From: an uncultured Dorea sp.
GTDB lineage: Bacteria; Bacillota; Clostridia; Lachnospirales; Lachnospiraceae
DNA: 46,401 nt
Direction of reading: 5' to 3'
Assembly: GCA_910578495.1 (NCBI GenBank)
Contig: CAJTRE010000022.1
Span: forward strand, 1-46,401
Shown here: piece after piece, positions 32,558-41,443 of the stretch
Layout of the letters: each line of letters opens with the position of its first letter
How positions within the stretch are numbered: position 1 is the first letter of the stretch
Translations under genes and position numbers: made by a program
The notes under the pieces: generated by a model
Told to the model about the DNA's origin: nothing
What the model saw: the letters and a program-made list of their open reading frames with translations, nothing else
Databases searched by the model: none

Positions 32558-33325
32558 TTAGACCGATGGCGCTGTAAATGCACAAGGGATATCCGTCACG
32601 CATTTTCCGCATACATCCACGCCAAATATATCCAGATTCTTCTCACATGTTTCATAGCATTTGCGACGGTCGAACCCTTCTGTTGTGAGCGCGCCCGAGA
32701 AACAATTCTGCACACATTTCTTACAAATCCCCTTGCTCTTATACAGGCAATTCTCTTCTTTGAGATGCTCTCCCGGCTCCACAGGAATATCTGCCACAAT
32801 CGAATTATATCTTCCGCAGCACCCCTCTTTTGTGATGAGCATATTATTAATTCCGAAAGTACCAAGTCCCGCCGCATATGCGATATGCCGCTGAGACCAG
32901 TTACTTTTCAGGACATCGTATAACATCCCTATTCCTTCTGTTACAGCAGCCCTTCCGCCTAACTCCCGAATCTTCTGGACCAGGTATTCATTGAGTGACG
33001 CCATCATTGTGTTTGTCGCCTTATAAGCGTCCGCCCACTCTTTAGAAGCAAAGTTGTCTTCAACGCCCACATTCGTTCGCTCAAGCGCCTTTGTAAATGG
33101 GATAAAGTAAGAAATGACCACCTTCGGGTTCTCCATAAAATCCTGTGGCAGTTTATGTACGTCCGTCACGATTTCCGGCAATTTCTGAATATATGAATCG
33201 TTTGCGTCTGCGTAGCCTACAAGCGGCGTCCGCCACAGATCAGGCAGCCCTTTCTCTTTCTGGTAATCTCTCACATAAGATGTTACCAACTCCTCAATCG
33301 TTGTTTTCCATTCCTTTTCATTCAT
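32558..33325 (-). CDS. QueG-like 4Fe-4S protein
   Basis: A 255-residue protein. The N-terminal ~170 residues have the reductase-like region (ISYFIPFTKALE, WSQRHIAYAAGLGTFGINNMLIT) of epoxyqueuosine reductase relatives; the C-terminus has Cys-rich iron-sulfur segments: C-x6-CKKCVQNC, then CYETCEKN and a late CGKC. True QueG is longer and carries a HEAT domain, so this is a shorter relative, often named only 4Fe-4S double-cluster protein. Part of the operon 35312-31870. Confidence 0.75.
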   Translation of the reverse strand: MNEKEWKTTIEELVTSYVRDYQKEKGLPDLWRTPLVGYADANDSYIQKLPEIVTDVHKLPQDFMENPKVVISYFIPFTKALERTNVGVEDNFASKEWADAYKATNTMMASLNEYLVQKIRELGGRAAVTEGIGMLYDVLKSNWSQRHIAYAAGLGTFGINNMLITKEGCCGRYNSIVADIPVEPGEHLKEENCLYKSKGICKKCVQNCFSGALTTEGFDRRKCYETCEKNLDIFGVDVCGKCVTDIPCAFTAPSV

Positions 33326-33354
33326 CTTTTCGCATGTCCTTTCTCAATCCTTTA

Positions 33355-34455
33355 TTACAATGCACCGGCCAAATATTCCGACACAATCAAATCCACCATC
33401 CGGTCATAGCTTTCTACGCCGTCGCTCTGTCCGTTGGCTTTCAAGTATGTATCATTAATTTTATTAGACACTTCTGCCACAGGGGTATCATATTTCTCCC
33501 AATACTCGTTATTGGCTCTAAGATCGGCTTCTGCCTCTTTCGGAAAGGTACTTCGAATCTCTTCCCATGCCTCATAGTCCGTACGATACAACACATTCAT
33601 ACAATAAATCCATCCCATCAGACTCCCACTATACCGGAATTCTGGAACATCGGATTCCCGACAGGCAAGAAAACCAATAAAATTCGCCTCCTTTTCCTCC
33701 ATGAATCCTCGCAAATGCGAAAGTTCATGACAGGCTGTAAACGGAATATTATAAGCAGTAATTCCCGTATTATAATTTGCTTCCACTGTAAACGGAGAAT
33801 AAATCCCGGTCAGATTCTGCACCGACAAAATCCATGGAAACATCAAACCTTTGGGCTTCGGATAATACCCCTCCAGAACCGGCTGCTTCTTTCCAAGCCG
33901 CTGCATTGCTCTCCTTGATTCTTCCTCCACATTTACATGAGCCAGTGTCATCACCTGCCCCTCGTCCCGGTTTATATTCGCACTGTCCTCACGCACACGC
34001 TCGGTCAGCCATCTGCATGTTTCTGCCAAATCCTGCATCGTATACTCTGATGCGTCTATTCCTGCATTTTCAGAAAATGTTGCACGATAATAATTAACGC
34101 CGCAATTCACTACATATAAGAAAAATAATACACAGATGAGTAGAAATAAATTCCAAACACTTTGCCGGATATAGTCTTTTCTACCGACAACAATCACTCG
34201 TACAACCACTGCAAACAGTAACGCCAGCAACATATACAACAGCACTTCCGACGCCGACACCGGAAGAATACCCATAACTCTCCCAATTACATTTACCCCT
34301 ATGGAATAGATATGAGCGCTGTACCAATCTGCAAACCTTTGGGATATTCTGGAAATAAAAAGGAGCGCAAATCCGATTATCAATAAAACAATACCTATCA
34401 TTCTTTTTGTTCTGTTATTAAACGCTAATCTGAATTTGGTCCGCTCCTTGTTCAT
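33355..34455 (-). CDS. DUF3810 zinc-metalloprotease-like membrane protein
   Basis: A 366-residue protein with three N-terminal membrane segments (about 20-38, 58-85 and 92-115) and an extracellular DUF3810 domain. The zinc motif HELSH occurs in ITAYNIPFTACHELSHLRGFMEEKEANF. It is expected to be a membrane-bound metalloprotease; the target is unknown. ATG at 34455 is preceded by TATGGAGTAA. It lies 26 nt after the lipoprotein gene. Confidence 0.85.
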   Translation of the reverse strand: MNKERTKFRLAFNNRTKRMIGIVLLIIGFALLFISRISQRFADWYSAHIYSIGVNVIGRVMGILPVSASEVLLYMLLALLFAVVVRVIVVGRKDYIRQSVWNLFLLICVLFFLYVVNCGVNYYRATFSENAGIDASEYTMQDLAETCRWLTERVREDSANINRDEGQVMTLAHVNVEEESRRAMQRLGKKQPVLEGYYPKPKGLMFPWILSVQNLTGIYSPFTVEANYNTGITAYNIPFTACHELSHLRGFMEEKEANFIGFLACRESDVPEFRYSGSLMGWIYCMNVLYRTDYEAWEEIRSTFPKEAEADLRANNEYWEKYDTPVAEVSNKINDTYLKANGQSDGVESYDRMVDLIVSEYLAGAL

Positions 34456-34481
34456 GCTGTTACTCCATATCAAAGTCCATT

Positions 34482-35312
34482 CTATTCCAATTCATCTACC
34501 GCTCCGTCTACAACCTCCTGTGGCACTTCAATAGACTTCACGCTGTTATACTCTTTGAACTCTATCTTTAAACTGCATACGGAAACGTCTATTCCCTCCA
34601 ATTTCCCTACCTGCTCTTCATAGATAGTAAGCATTGGCTCTTTCATATCCATCTCAATATACGCAATCTTCTCATCTTCCTCATAAATCGCCATTGTACA
34701 TGGAATATCCGCCTCTGAAAGCGCCTCTCCGTTTAAGAAATCATAAATTCCCAGTGCGCCAAGTTCACCGCTTTTTACCATATTTTCCAACGCCTTACCC
34801 TGGATGGTTCCGGTCAGTTCATGGCATTTTTTTCCATTTACTTCAAGTCCTTTATCACCTACCGTCAGTTTGTCTGCCAGTTTTTCTAAATCTTTGTATG
34901 CACTTTCTACTAATAGTTCCTCATTGTCGCCGCCTTCCTGTTTATACCACTGTTCGTCCATCTTGTGGTATGTCACAAACTTATCACCGTCTTTTACTCG
35001 GTAAATCTCTGTTTCAAAATCCGATGCGCCAACTCCGAAATCCGCATTCAGGCTTCCCTTTATATGTGAGGCTTGCGCTTTTTGCCCACTTTCAAAGTCC
35101 ATATCCACATCCACTTTCATTGGAATAGCATCCTGCTCAACTGCCATCTCAAGTTTTATCTTTCCGGCTACAGATTCTACCTCTTCTACACTTTCCTGCG
35201 TATCTTCAAGAATCTTTTCCGTCTTTTGTTTTTTCCCACACCCTGCCGCCAGGGTTGTTGTTATCACCATCATCATAACTACGGCTAATAACCTTTTCAA
35301 ACGATACTTCAT
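34482..35312 (-). CDS. Lipoprotein, DUF6612-like
   Basis: A 276-residue lipoprotein: signal peptide with lipobox LAAGC near residue 25, then a ~250-residue domain of long beta-strands (KIKLEMAVEQDAIPMKVDVDMDFESG, FVTYHKMDEQWYKQE, KIAYIEMDMKEPML). This resembles LolA/LppX-like folds of clostridial lipoproteins, DUF6612-like by appearance. ATG at 35312 follows AAAAAGGAGG; longer starts lack ribosome sites. First gene of the operon reading to 31870. Confidence 0.75.
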   Translation of the reverse strand: MKYRLKRLLAVVMMMVITTTLAAGCGKKQKTEKILEDTQESVEEVESVAGKIKLEMAVEQDAIPMKVDVDMDFESGQKAQASHIKGSLNADFGVGASDFETEIYRVKDGDKFVTYHKMDEQWYKQEGGDNEELLVESAYKDLEKLADKLTVGDKGLEVNGKKCHELTGTIQGKALENMVKSGELGALGIYDFLNGEALSEADIPCTMAIYEEDEKIAYIEMDMKEPMLTIYEEQVGKLEGIDVSVCSLKIEFKEYNSVKSIEVPQEVVDGAVDELE

Positions 35313-35369
35313 GTGTAATGCCTCCTTTTTCATAAATTCCAATATTATTTTAGCACAGGAAATGAAAGA

Positions 35370-35400
35370 GAACAAGGCATGCAGCGCACATACCTTGTTC
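35370..35400 (-). terminator. Terminator of nrdG
   Basis: GAACAAGG and CCTTGTTC form an 8-bp stem with further internal pairing, followed by a T-rich stretch on the minus strand. Confidence 0.7.
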
Positions 35401-35428
35401 TTCCATCAATCCCCTTTTGTTATATCTC

Positions 35429-35944
35429 CTAAGAATGATATAACCGTTCTACTACCTTCCCATTTTCCAGCCTCAGCACCCTCTGGTTACTGCTGCCGCG
35501 GAACTTGAGTGTAATGTCTTTCTTCGTCTCCACAAATTCTCCATCTACCAACACATCAATATAAGACAGCATTTCCTCTGTCACTTCCGTATGAACTCTT
35601 CCCCCCTCCGGCAAATCCACATCATACAAATACCCCGTATAGCACCAGATGTCCTTCTCCGGATAGGTTTTCCGGATTCTGCGAAGAAGCCCTACAAGCT
35701 CGCTCTGATTCTCCGGTTCGAAAGGCTCGCCTCCCAGCAATGTAAATCCTTGAATATAGGGCGAATCAAGCAACTCTATGATCTTGTCCTGTGTTTCCTT
35801 TGTATAGAGCTTTCCAAAATCAAAGTCCCACGTTTCTGCATTGAAACAGCCCTTACAGTGATGTCTGCACCCAGACACAAAAAGGCTCACTCTAACACCT
35901 GGCCCGTCTGCAATATCGTATTCTTTAATATTAGCATAATTCAT
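35429..35944 (-). CDS. nrdG: Anaerobic ribonucleotide reductase activating protein
   Basis: A 171-residue radical SAM enzyme with CRHHCKGC binding the [4Fe-4S] cluster, GGEPF, and the typical NrdG sequence FTLLGGEPFEPENQSELVGLLRRIRKTYPEKDIWCYTGY. It generates the glycyl radical on NrdD. nrdD is on the same strand but more than 6 kb away, separated by peptidase and regulator genes, so the pair is split. ATG with GAGGTGATG. Confidence 0.95.
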   Translation of the reverse strand: MNYANIKEYDIADGPGVRVSLFVSGCRHHCKGCFNAETWDFDFGKLYTKETQDKIIELLDSPYIQGFTLLGGEPFEPENQSELVGLLRRIRKTYPEKDIWCYTGYLYDVDLPEGGRVHTEVTEEMLSYIDVLVDGEFVETKKDITLKFRGSSNQRVLRLENGKVVERLYHS

Positions 35945-35960
35945 AATTCATCACCTCGTC

Positions 35961-35990
35961 TCTATAAGCATATCCTTTCTTATCCAACAA
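35961..35990 (-). promoter_or_regulatory. Possible nrdG promoter
   Basis: TTGTTG (35985-35990), 18 nt, TATAGA (35961-35966) on the minus strand, just after the aminopeptidase P terminator. Confidence 0.4.
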
Positions 35991-35999
35991 TGCAAGTAA

Positions 36000-36029
36000 A
36001 ATAAGGCGCGCAATTTTGCACGCCTTATT
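36000..36029 (-). terminator. Terminator of aminopeptidase P gene
   Basis: AATAAGGCG and CGCCTTATT pair over 9 bp, with inner GCAATTTTGC, and are followed on the minus strand by TTATTTTAC. Confidence 0.7.
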
Positions 36030-36054
36030 CTATCGGGGTTTCTATATCAAATAA

Positions 36055-37842
36055 TTAGATTGCTCTCGTATATTTCTTGAGCCATTCTTTTTCCTCATCG
36101 TTCAGATATGGGGAAACTTTTTCATATACCGTCTTATGGTAGTCATTCAACTGTATCCTAGTCTCTTCAGGAAGCATTTCTACTTTGACAGCATCCAAAT
36201 CCATCGGGATATATGTAATAGCCTCAAGGTACATAAACTGTCCGTACTCATTCACTTCCCCTTTTTGTACCAGAAGCTCATTTTCCAGACGGATTCCATG
36301 AGAACCTTCAATATAGATTCCCGGCTCATCTGTAAGAATCATACCCTCTTCCAGAGTCGGAGCGTTACCCGAACGATTTTGCCAGCCAAATCCTGCCGGG
36401 CCCTCATGGATGCTTAAAAGATAACCTACTCCATGCCCGGTTCCACATTTATAGTCAAGTCCCCTGTCCCACAGCGGCTTTCTCGCCATAATATCCAGAT
36501 TCACTCCGCCACATCCATGTAAGAATTTTGCGTTAGCAAGTCCCAGATTTCCCATAAGCGTCAACGTGAAATGCTCTTTCATAATGTCTGGAATCTCTCC
36601 GAGCGCATATGTTCTTGTAATATCCGTAGAACCTTCATAAAAGCCTGCTCCCGTATCAGTAAGGTACACACTTCCTTCTTTCAGCCGTACATTCGTCTCT
36701 GGCGAAGAAGTATAGTGCATCAATGCGGCATGTTCGCCGTATGCAGAGATTGCTTCGAAGCTCGGTTGGATAAAGTTTCCCATTTCTTTACGGAATTCAT
36801 CCAGTTTTTCGGCTGCACTCATCTCTGTAATTTCCATCTTGCCAACATTTTCTTTGACCCACTTCATGAATTTCACATGAGCCACACTGTCTTTAATCTG
36901 AGCCTGACGGATATTTTCAATTTCCACCGGGTTCTTAATTGCTTTGAATAATATTTCCGGGTTACGCTTCTCTACCTTCTTCACACCATCCGGAAGGTTA
37001 CTGTAAAGAGCATAATTCAATCTTACCGGATCCACCAGAACGGATTCCCCGTCTGCAATCTTCTTCACATCTTCATAAATATCATTATACGGATGGAGCA
37101 CTACACAATCTTTTGCAAAAATCTCTTTCATCTCGGCATTTAATTTTGCATCGTTAATGTATAAATGCATTTCATCCATTGTAATAATGGCATAAGACAA
37201 TACAAACGGAAAGAACTCAATGTCATTTCCTCTCATATTCAAAATCCAACAAATATCGTCCAGCGATGTCAGTACATGTACGGTTGCATCATTGTCTTTC
37301 ATATATTCACGAATTCTTGCAAGTTTACTTTCCGTTGTCTCTCCCGCATACTTCTGCTCCAGAATCCATGCCGGTTCCTCAGACATTGCCGGTCGATCCT
37401 CCCAGATTGCAGCAATCAGATCATACTCATAGATAATCTTTCCGTTCTTGTCTGCCACAATTTTTTCATAATCAACGCCGTCGCCCATTGCCACAACACG
37501 TCCGTCAAAGCCGAGCACACTGCCTTCTTTTAAAGCAGTTTTCAGATATTCTTTAATAGTCGGAACACCCGGCTCCGCCATCTTCATCATTTCAACCGTT
37601 GTTCCTTCAAGTTGTTTTGCCGCCTGGATAAAATATCTTCCGTCCACCCACAGTCTCGCTTCCTCTAAAGTAATCACTGCCGTTCCTGCAGAACCGGAGA
37701 AGTTTGTAATATATTTTCTTGCTTTAAAATACTCGCCCACATACTCTGTCTGATGAAAATCTGCTGTCGGAACGATATAAACATCGATTCCTTTTTCTTT
37801 CATCTGCTCACGCAGTTTTAAAAGTCTTTCCTGTATACTCAT
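36055..37842 (-). CDS. Xaa-Pro aminopeptidase (aminopeptidase P, M24B)
   Basis: A 595-residue three-domain aminopeptidase P of the long form. Two N-terminal creatinase-like domains are followed by the pita-bread catalytic domain with metal ligands in DTGAGFYEGSTDITRT, GTGHGVGYLLSIHEGP and DEPGIYIEGSHGIRLENELL. It removes N-terminal residues before proline in the cytosol. ATG at 37842 with AAGGAG; a GTG nine codons earlier is unlikely. Together with the M18 aminopeptidase and the broken peptide transporter next to it, this is a peptide-utilisation locus. Confidence 0.95.
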   Translation of the reverse strand: MSIQERLLKLREQMKEKGIDVYIVPTADFHQTEYVGEYFKARKYITNFSGSAGTAVITLEEARLWVDGRYFIQAAKQLEGTTVEMMKMAEPGVPTIKEYLKTALKEGSVLGFDGRVVAMGDGVDYEKIVADKNGKIIYEYDLIAAIWEDRPAMSEEPAWILEQKYAGETTESKLARIREYMKDNDATVHVLTSLDDICWILNMRGNDIEFFPFVLSYAIITMDEMHLYINDAKLNAEMKEIFAKDCVVLHPYNDIYEDVKKIADGESVLVDPVRLNYALYSNLPDGVKKVEKRNPEILFKAIKNPVEIENIRQAQIKDSVAHVKFMKWVKENVGKMEITEMSAAEKLDEFRKEMGNFIQPSFEAISAYGEHAALMHYTSSPETNVRLKEGSVYLTDTGAGFYEGSTDITRTYALGEIPDIMKEHFTLTLMGNLGLANAKFLHGCGGVNLDIMARKPLWDRGLDYKCGTGHGVGYLLSIHEGPAGFGWQNRSGNAPTLEEGMILTDEPGIYIEGSHGIRLENELLVQKGEVNEYGQFMYLEAITYIPMDLDAVKVEMLPEETRIQLNDYHKTVYEKVSPYLNDEEKEWLKKYTRAI

Positions 37843-37867
37843 CTCTGTCAACTCCTTATCCAAACAC

Positions 37868-37891
37868 ACCCTCCGCCTTTTCGCGGAGGGT
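37868..37891 (-). terminator. Hairpin between POT fragment and aminopeptidase P
   Basis: ACCCTCCGC and GCGGAGGGT form a 9-bp stem with a 6-nt loop. No strong T-run, so it may only attenuate. Confidence 0.5.
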
Positions 37892-37902
37892 AATCTTATG
37901 TA

Positions 37903-38640
37903 CTAATCTTCTACTAACTTCGACAATCTCTTGTCCAACACGAACAGAATTACTGCTGAAACAGCTGCAATTACTGCGATTACGATACATACGCTCGTAA
38001 ATTTAAAACCACCCTCAAATGTTGCTCCGTACAGTGGTCCATAACATAAAGAAGAAATAAATGTTGCGATTCCCCATACTGCCATTATTGTTGATAAATA
38101 ACGGCTTGGTGAATATTTACTAATAAACGCATGTCCAAGAGGCGAGAAGAACATCTCTCCTAATGTTAAGATGAATGCGAAAAGGAACAACCATAATACG
38201 CTGAGTTTTCCGTCGCCGCGCATAACATCCAATACTGCAAAGAACACATAAGATACTCCAATAACTGCGATACCGATACCCGTCTTACGGAAGAGACTCA
38301 TATCTCCCTGTGGTCTTGCAGAAAGTTTTACCCAAAGTGATGCCATAATAGGTCCAAGCACTACACACCAGAAGGAGTTAGATGCATCAAACCATGTAGT
38401 TGGAACTTCATATCCCGCAACTACCCAGTTCATGTGCTCTGTCCAATAGTAGTATACCGGCAGATATGCAAGGTTCCAGAAGATCCAGAAAATAATGGAG
38501 AATCCAGATACAAGGAAGATTGCTCCCATACATTTCTTCTCAATAATAGAAAGAGGCGCTTTCTTTTCTGCTTTCTGCTCTACTGTTTTTGCCTTATCCC
38601 ACTCTTTTTCCTCTCTTTTTTCTTCATTTCTTGTATTTAT
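37903..38640 (-). pseudogene. 5'-truncated POT/PTR-family peptide transporter
   Basis: The frame is open from about 38640 and encodes a charged linker (REEKEWDKAKTVEQKAEKKAPLS) and then the C-terminal half of a POT (DtpT-like) transporter with about six membrane segments: SGFSIIFWIFWNLAYLPVYYYW, SFWCVVLGPIMASLWVKL, FILTLGEMFFSPLGHAFISKYSPSRY. The N-terminal half is absent: within 20 nt upstream lies the stop of the M18 aminopeptidase gene. The first ATG in frame (38529) has no good ribosome site. Most likely a pseudogene formed by deletion. Confidence 0.8.
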
Positions 38641-38654
38641 ATATTATGTATTTT

Positions 38655-40055
38655 TTAGCGCATATCTGTAAGGAATGCTTTGTATGCTTTATATGTCTCA
38701 TAGAGATCCGCTTTACTGATAAGTTCCCAAGGTGCGTGCATAGATAATACTGCAACACCACTATCAATAACCTCCATGCCATAATTTGCCATAATATATG
38801 CGATCGTTCCGCCGCCGCCAAGGTCGATTCTTCCCATCTCTGCGGTCTGGAAGCCAACGTTATTATCATCGAATACCTTGCGTACCTTTGCGATATACTC
38901 TGCGTTAGCATCGCTGGCAGAAACTTTACCTCTGCTTCCTGTATACTTATTCAGTACAATTCCACGTCCGAAGTATGCAGAGTTTTTCTTCTCAAATGAG
39001 CTTGCATACAATGGATCAAATGCCGCGCTTACATCTGAAGACAACATGCAGGAGTTCTGAAGCGCACGTTTTGTCTTATTTACAGACTCGCCGCTTGTGA
39101 GCGCCACAAGCTCTGCCACTGCATTTTCAAAGAAACGAGAATGCATACCGGTTGCTCCGTTACTTCCTACCTCTTCTTTATCAACTAAGATACAGCAGGT
39201 TGTACGCTCTGGCATATCTGTTTCCAGCATTGCGAACAATGACGGGAATGCACACACTCTGTCGTCATGTCCATAACCAAGAATCATACTTCTGTCTAAT
39301 CCACAGTCTCTTGCCGGGCCTGCCGGTACAATCTCAAGCTCTGCGGAAAGGAAATCTTCTTCCTCTACGCCATACTCATCTTTCAGATAAGCGATCACCA
39401 TATTTTTAACAGATTCTTTTGCTTCTTTCTCTTCCTCAGAATCTCCAATCGCCGGTTTACTTCCAATCAAAAGATCAAGTCCCTCTCCTTCAATCACAAC
39501 AGAAGCCTTCTTCTCAAGCTGCTCCTGAGAAATGTGGATCAGAAGATCTGAAATTACAAATACCGGATCGTCAGCTTTCTCTCCGATCGTAATCTCCTGT
39601 ACGGTACCATCTTTCTTCGCAAATACACCATGAAGTGCAAGCGGAATTGTCACCCACTGATATTTCTTAATACCGCCATAGTAATGTGTATCCAAATATG
39701 CCAACTCGGAATCCTCATATAATGGATTCTGTTTTACATCCAGTCTTGGGGCATCTACATGCGCGCCCAAAATGTTCATACCTTTTTCCAAAGGCTCTTT
39801 ACCAATCTGGAACAACACAATTGTCTTACCCATACACTCTGCATAAACTTTGTCGCCTGCTTTTAACGCTGTATTGTTTTCCACAAGCTTGTTCAAATCT
39901 TGATAGCCCTGTTCCTCTGCCATCTTACGAGTAAGGTTCACACATTCTCTCTCAGTCTTTGCAGCGTCCAGACACTGTCTGTAACGTACACTGAGTTTCT
40001 CCAACGCCTCCAACTGCTCCTGAGAGTAGTTTTTCCACATGTTCTTTCGTTCCAT
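38655..40055 (-). CDS. M18-family (aspartyl-type) aminopeptidase
   Basis: A 466-residue metallo-aminopeptidase of family M18. Metal and catalytic segments are GAHVDAPRLDVK, GHDDR, VDKEEVGSNG and SMHAPWE. It removes acidic or other N-terminal residues in the cytosol; in this group it usually forms dodecamers. ATG with AAAGGAGGAA. Its 3' end abuts the truncated POT transporter. Confidence 0.95.
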   Translation of the reverse strand: MERKNMWKNYSQEQLEALEKLSVRYRQCLDAAKTERECVNLTRKMAEEQGYQDLNKLVENNTALKAGDKVYAECMGKTIVLFQIGKEPLEKGMNILGAHVDAPRLDVKQNPLYEDSELAYLDTHYYGGIKKYQWVTIPLALHGVFAKKDGTVQEITIGEKADDPVFVISDLLIHISQEQLEKKASVVIEGEGLDLLIGSKPAIGDSEEEKEAKESVKNMVIAYLKDEYGVEEEDFLSAELEIVPAGPARDCGLDRSMILGYGHDDRVCAFPSLFAMLETDMPERTTCCILVDKEEVGSNGATGMHSRFFENAVAELVALTSGESVNKTKRALQNSCMLSSDVSAAFDPLYASSFEKKNSAYFGRGIVLNKYTGSRGKVSASDANAEYIAKVRKVFDDNNVGFQTAEMGRIDLGGGGTIAYIMANYGMEVIDSGVAVLSMHAPWELISKADLYETYKAYKAFLTDMR

Positions 40056-40158
40056 GTTTTATTCCTCCTTTAAATCTCATGTTTATATGTTATACTTCTG
40101 GCAACACGATTTCCAATATAGAATACTTATAAAATTATAAGAAAAAATTATTCCGTCT

Positions 40159-41028
40159 CTATCCTTTAATTTCCTCCTGCAGCCTCTCTATAAAACTCAG
40201 CACATCAATTTTATTAGAATTCAGACGATAATATGCACGAAGTTCGCACTCCTTATCATAATCAGACAACTCTCTGATCTCTCCGCTTTCATCACAGGAA
40301 TAGTATTTACTGTCAACGAACACACAGCCGTCGTTAAACTCTACTTTCAAATTAATCGTATCTATATTGCCCGCATAGACAAACAAACACTTTTCCTGTA
40401 AATATTTTTCTGCCTCTTTCTGGTTACTGCAATGATATTGATTGGAATGGTATATAATATGGCCTGACAAGTCGTCCAGCGCAACTGCTCCGGCGGGAAT
40501 CGTCGTCTTTTTTGCCACGCACACTCCCAATTTCTGGCGTCCCAGAGGAACGCTGACCATGCCGGATAATCCATTCAGCTGCTCCGAATCGTAACTTACA
40601 AAAAGATCCACATCCTTATTCTCAAACATCTTCGCCGCCGATTCGCAATCCAGCTTACCGAACAAAACGTCTCTGTCCAGAAAATAATCTCCGTATACCT
40701 TCTCCACTTTCTGCCACATTTTCTTATTGATAGAACTATCTACGCCTATTCTAAGCTTCGTCTGGCCTCTTAAATGTTCTGCCTCTCTTATCATCAATTC
40801 TTCTACTTCCAGCATCTCTTTGGCTCTCCGGTAAACAATCTCACCAAGTTCCGTTGGGATTACTTTACCTTTCTCTCTATGTAGAAGTTTGCCCCCCATC
40901 ATCTTTTCCAGAGACGAGATATTCTGACTGATTGCAGTCTGTGAAACGTAGTTTATATTTCCTGCCATCGTAAAGCTCTGATTTTCAATAACGTCTACAA
41001 AATACTTATACTTCCATATACTGCTCAT
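40159..41028 (-). CDS. LysR-family transcriptional regulator
   Basis: A 289-residue LysR regulator. The N-terminal winged HTH is YFVDVIENQSFTMAGNINYVSQTAISQNISSLEKMMGGKLLHREKGKVIPTELG; the effector domain (about 90-289) follows. Upstream of the M18 aminopeptidase on the same strand, about 100 nt away, so it may control the peptide-utilisation genes. ATG with GGGAGG. Effector unknown. Confidence 0.92.
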   Translation of the reverse strand: MSSIWKYKYFVDVIENQSFTMAGNINYVSQTAISQNISSLEKMMGGKLLHREKGKVIPTELGEIVYRRAKEMLEVEELMIREAEHLRGQTKLRIGVDSSINKKMWQKVEKVYGDYFLDRDVLFGKLDCESAAKMFENKDVDLFVSYDSEQLNGLSGMVSVPLGRQKLGVCVAKKTTIPAGAVALDDLSGHIIYHSNQYHCSNQKEAEKYLQEKCLFVYAGNIDTINLKVEFNDGCVFVDSKYYSCDESGEIRELSDYDKECELRAYYRLNSNKIDVLSFIERLQEEIKG

Positions 41029-41073
41029 TGAACGCCTCCCATGTTTCGGCCATTAACCACAGTGATGTCCAAA

Positions 41074-41118
41074 TTACTGAAATACCTGTCGGTCTTCATT
41101 TGTTACTGCAATCTTCAT
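41074..41118 (-). pseudogene. Remnant start of a NifX/dinitrogenase-cofactor-family gene
   Basis: A 14-codon ORF, MKIAVTNEDRQVFQ then stop, sits behind a clear AAAGGAGAG site. It matches the N-terminus of NifX/NafY-like proteins (MKIAVT...G-VFQHFGH), and the bases after the stop still read FGH. Probably the broken 5' end of such a gene. Confidence 0.45.
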
Positions 41119-41236
41119 GTCTGATCTCTCCTTTCACTTTCCATATTCATCAATCAGTATTGCCACACATGCTGTTATAGTTTAGCACTTTTCTTACAAA
41201 TTGTCAGGGTTTATCTTACATAATTATTTGAATTTT

Positions 41237-41411
41237 ATAACTATTCAGCCATGCGCTGATATAGCAGACAGGATGTGCAAGCTAGCTTGTAACAGACTGT
41301 CTGATATCATCAGCATATGGCACTTAGCCATAAACGAGAGTTTTAGCTGCGTAAGCAGCGTAAAAGACTGTATAACAGTCGAAACTCGAGTTGTTATGGC
41401 TGAATAGTTAC
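41237..41411. repeat. 175-bp palindromic element, full copy
   Basis: ATAACTATTCAGCCAT to ATGGCTGAATAGTTAC, same orientation as the copies at 31692 and 44697, with a few base changes. It lies between the truncated NifX-like start and purine nucleoside phosphorylase. Confidence 0.9.
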
Positions 41412-41429
41412 GAAATTTTTAACAGTTCA

Positions 41430-41443
41430 GGCTGAATAGTTAC
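41430..41443. repeat. Solo terminal repeat overlapping the end of the purine nucleoside phosphorylase gene
   Basis: GGCTGAATAGTTAC, identical to one end of the 175-bp elements, but without a body. On the minus strand its GTAAC provides the TAA stop codon of the adjacent gene (41440-41442). Confidence 0.85.
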
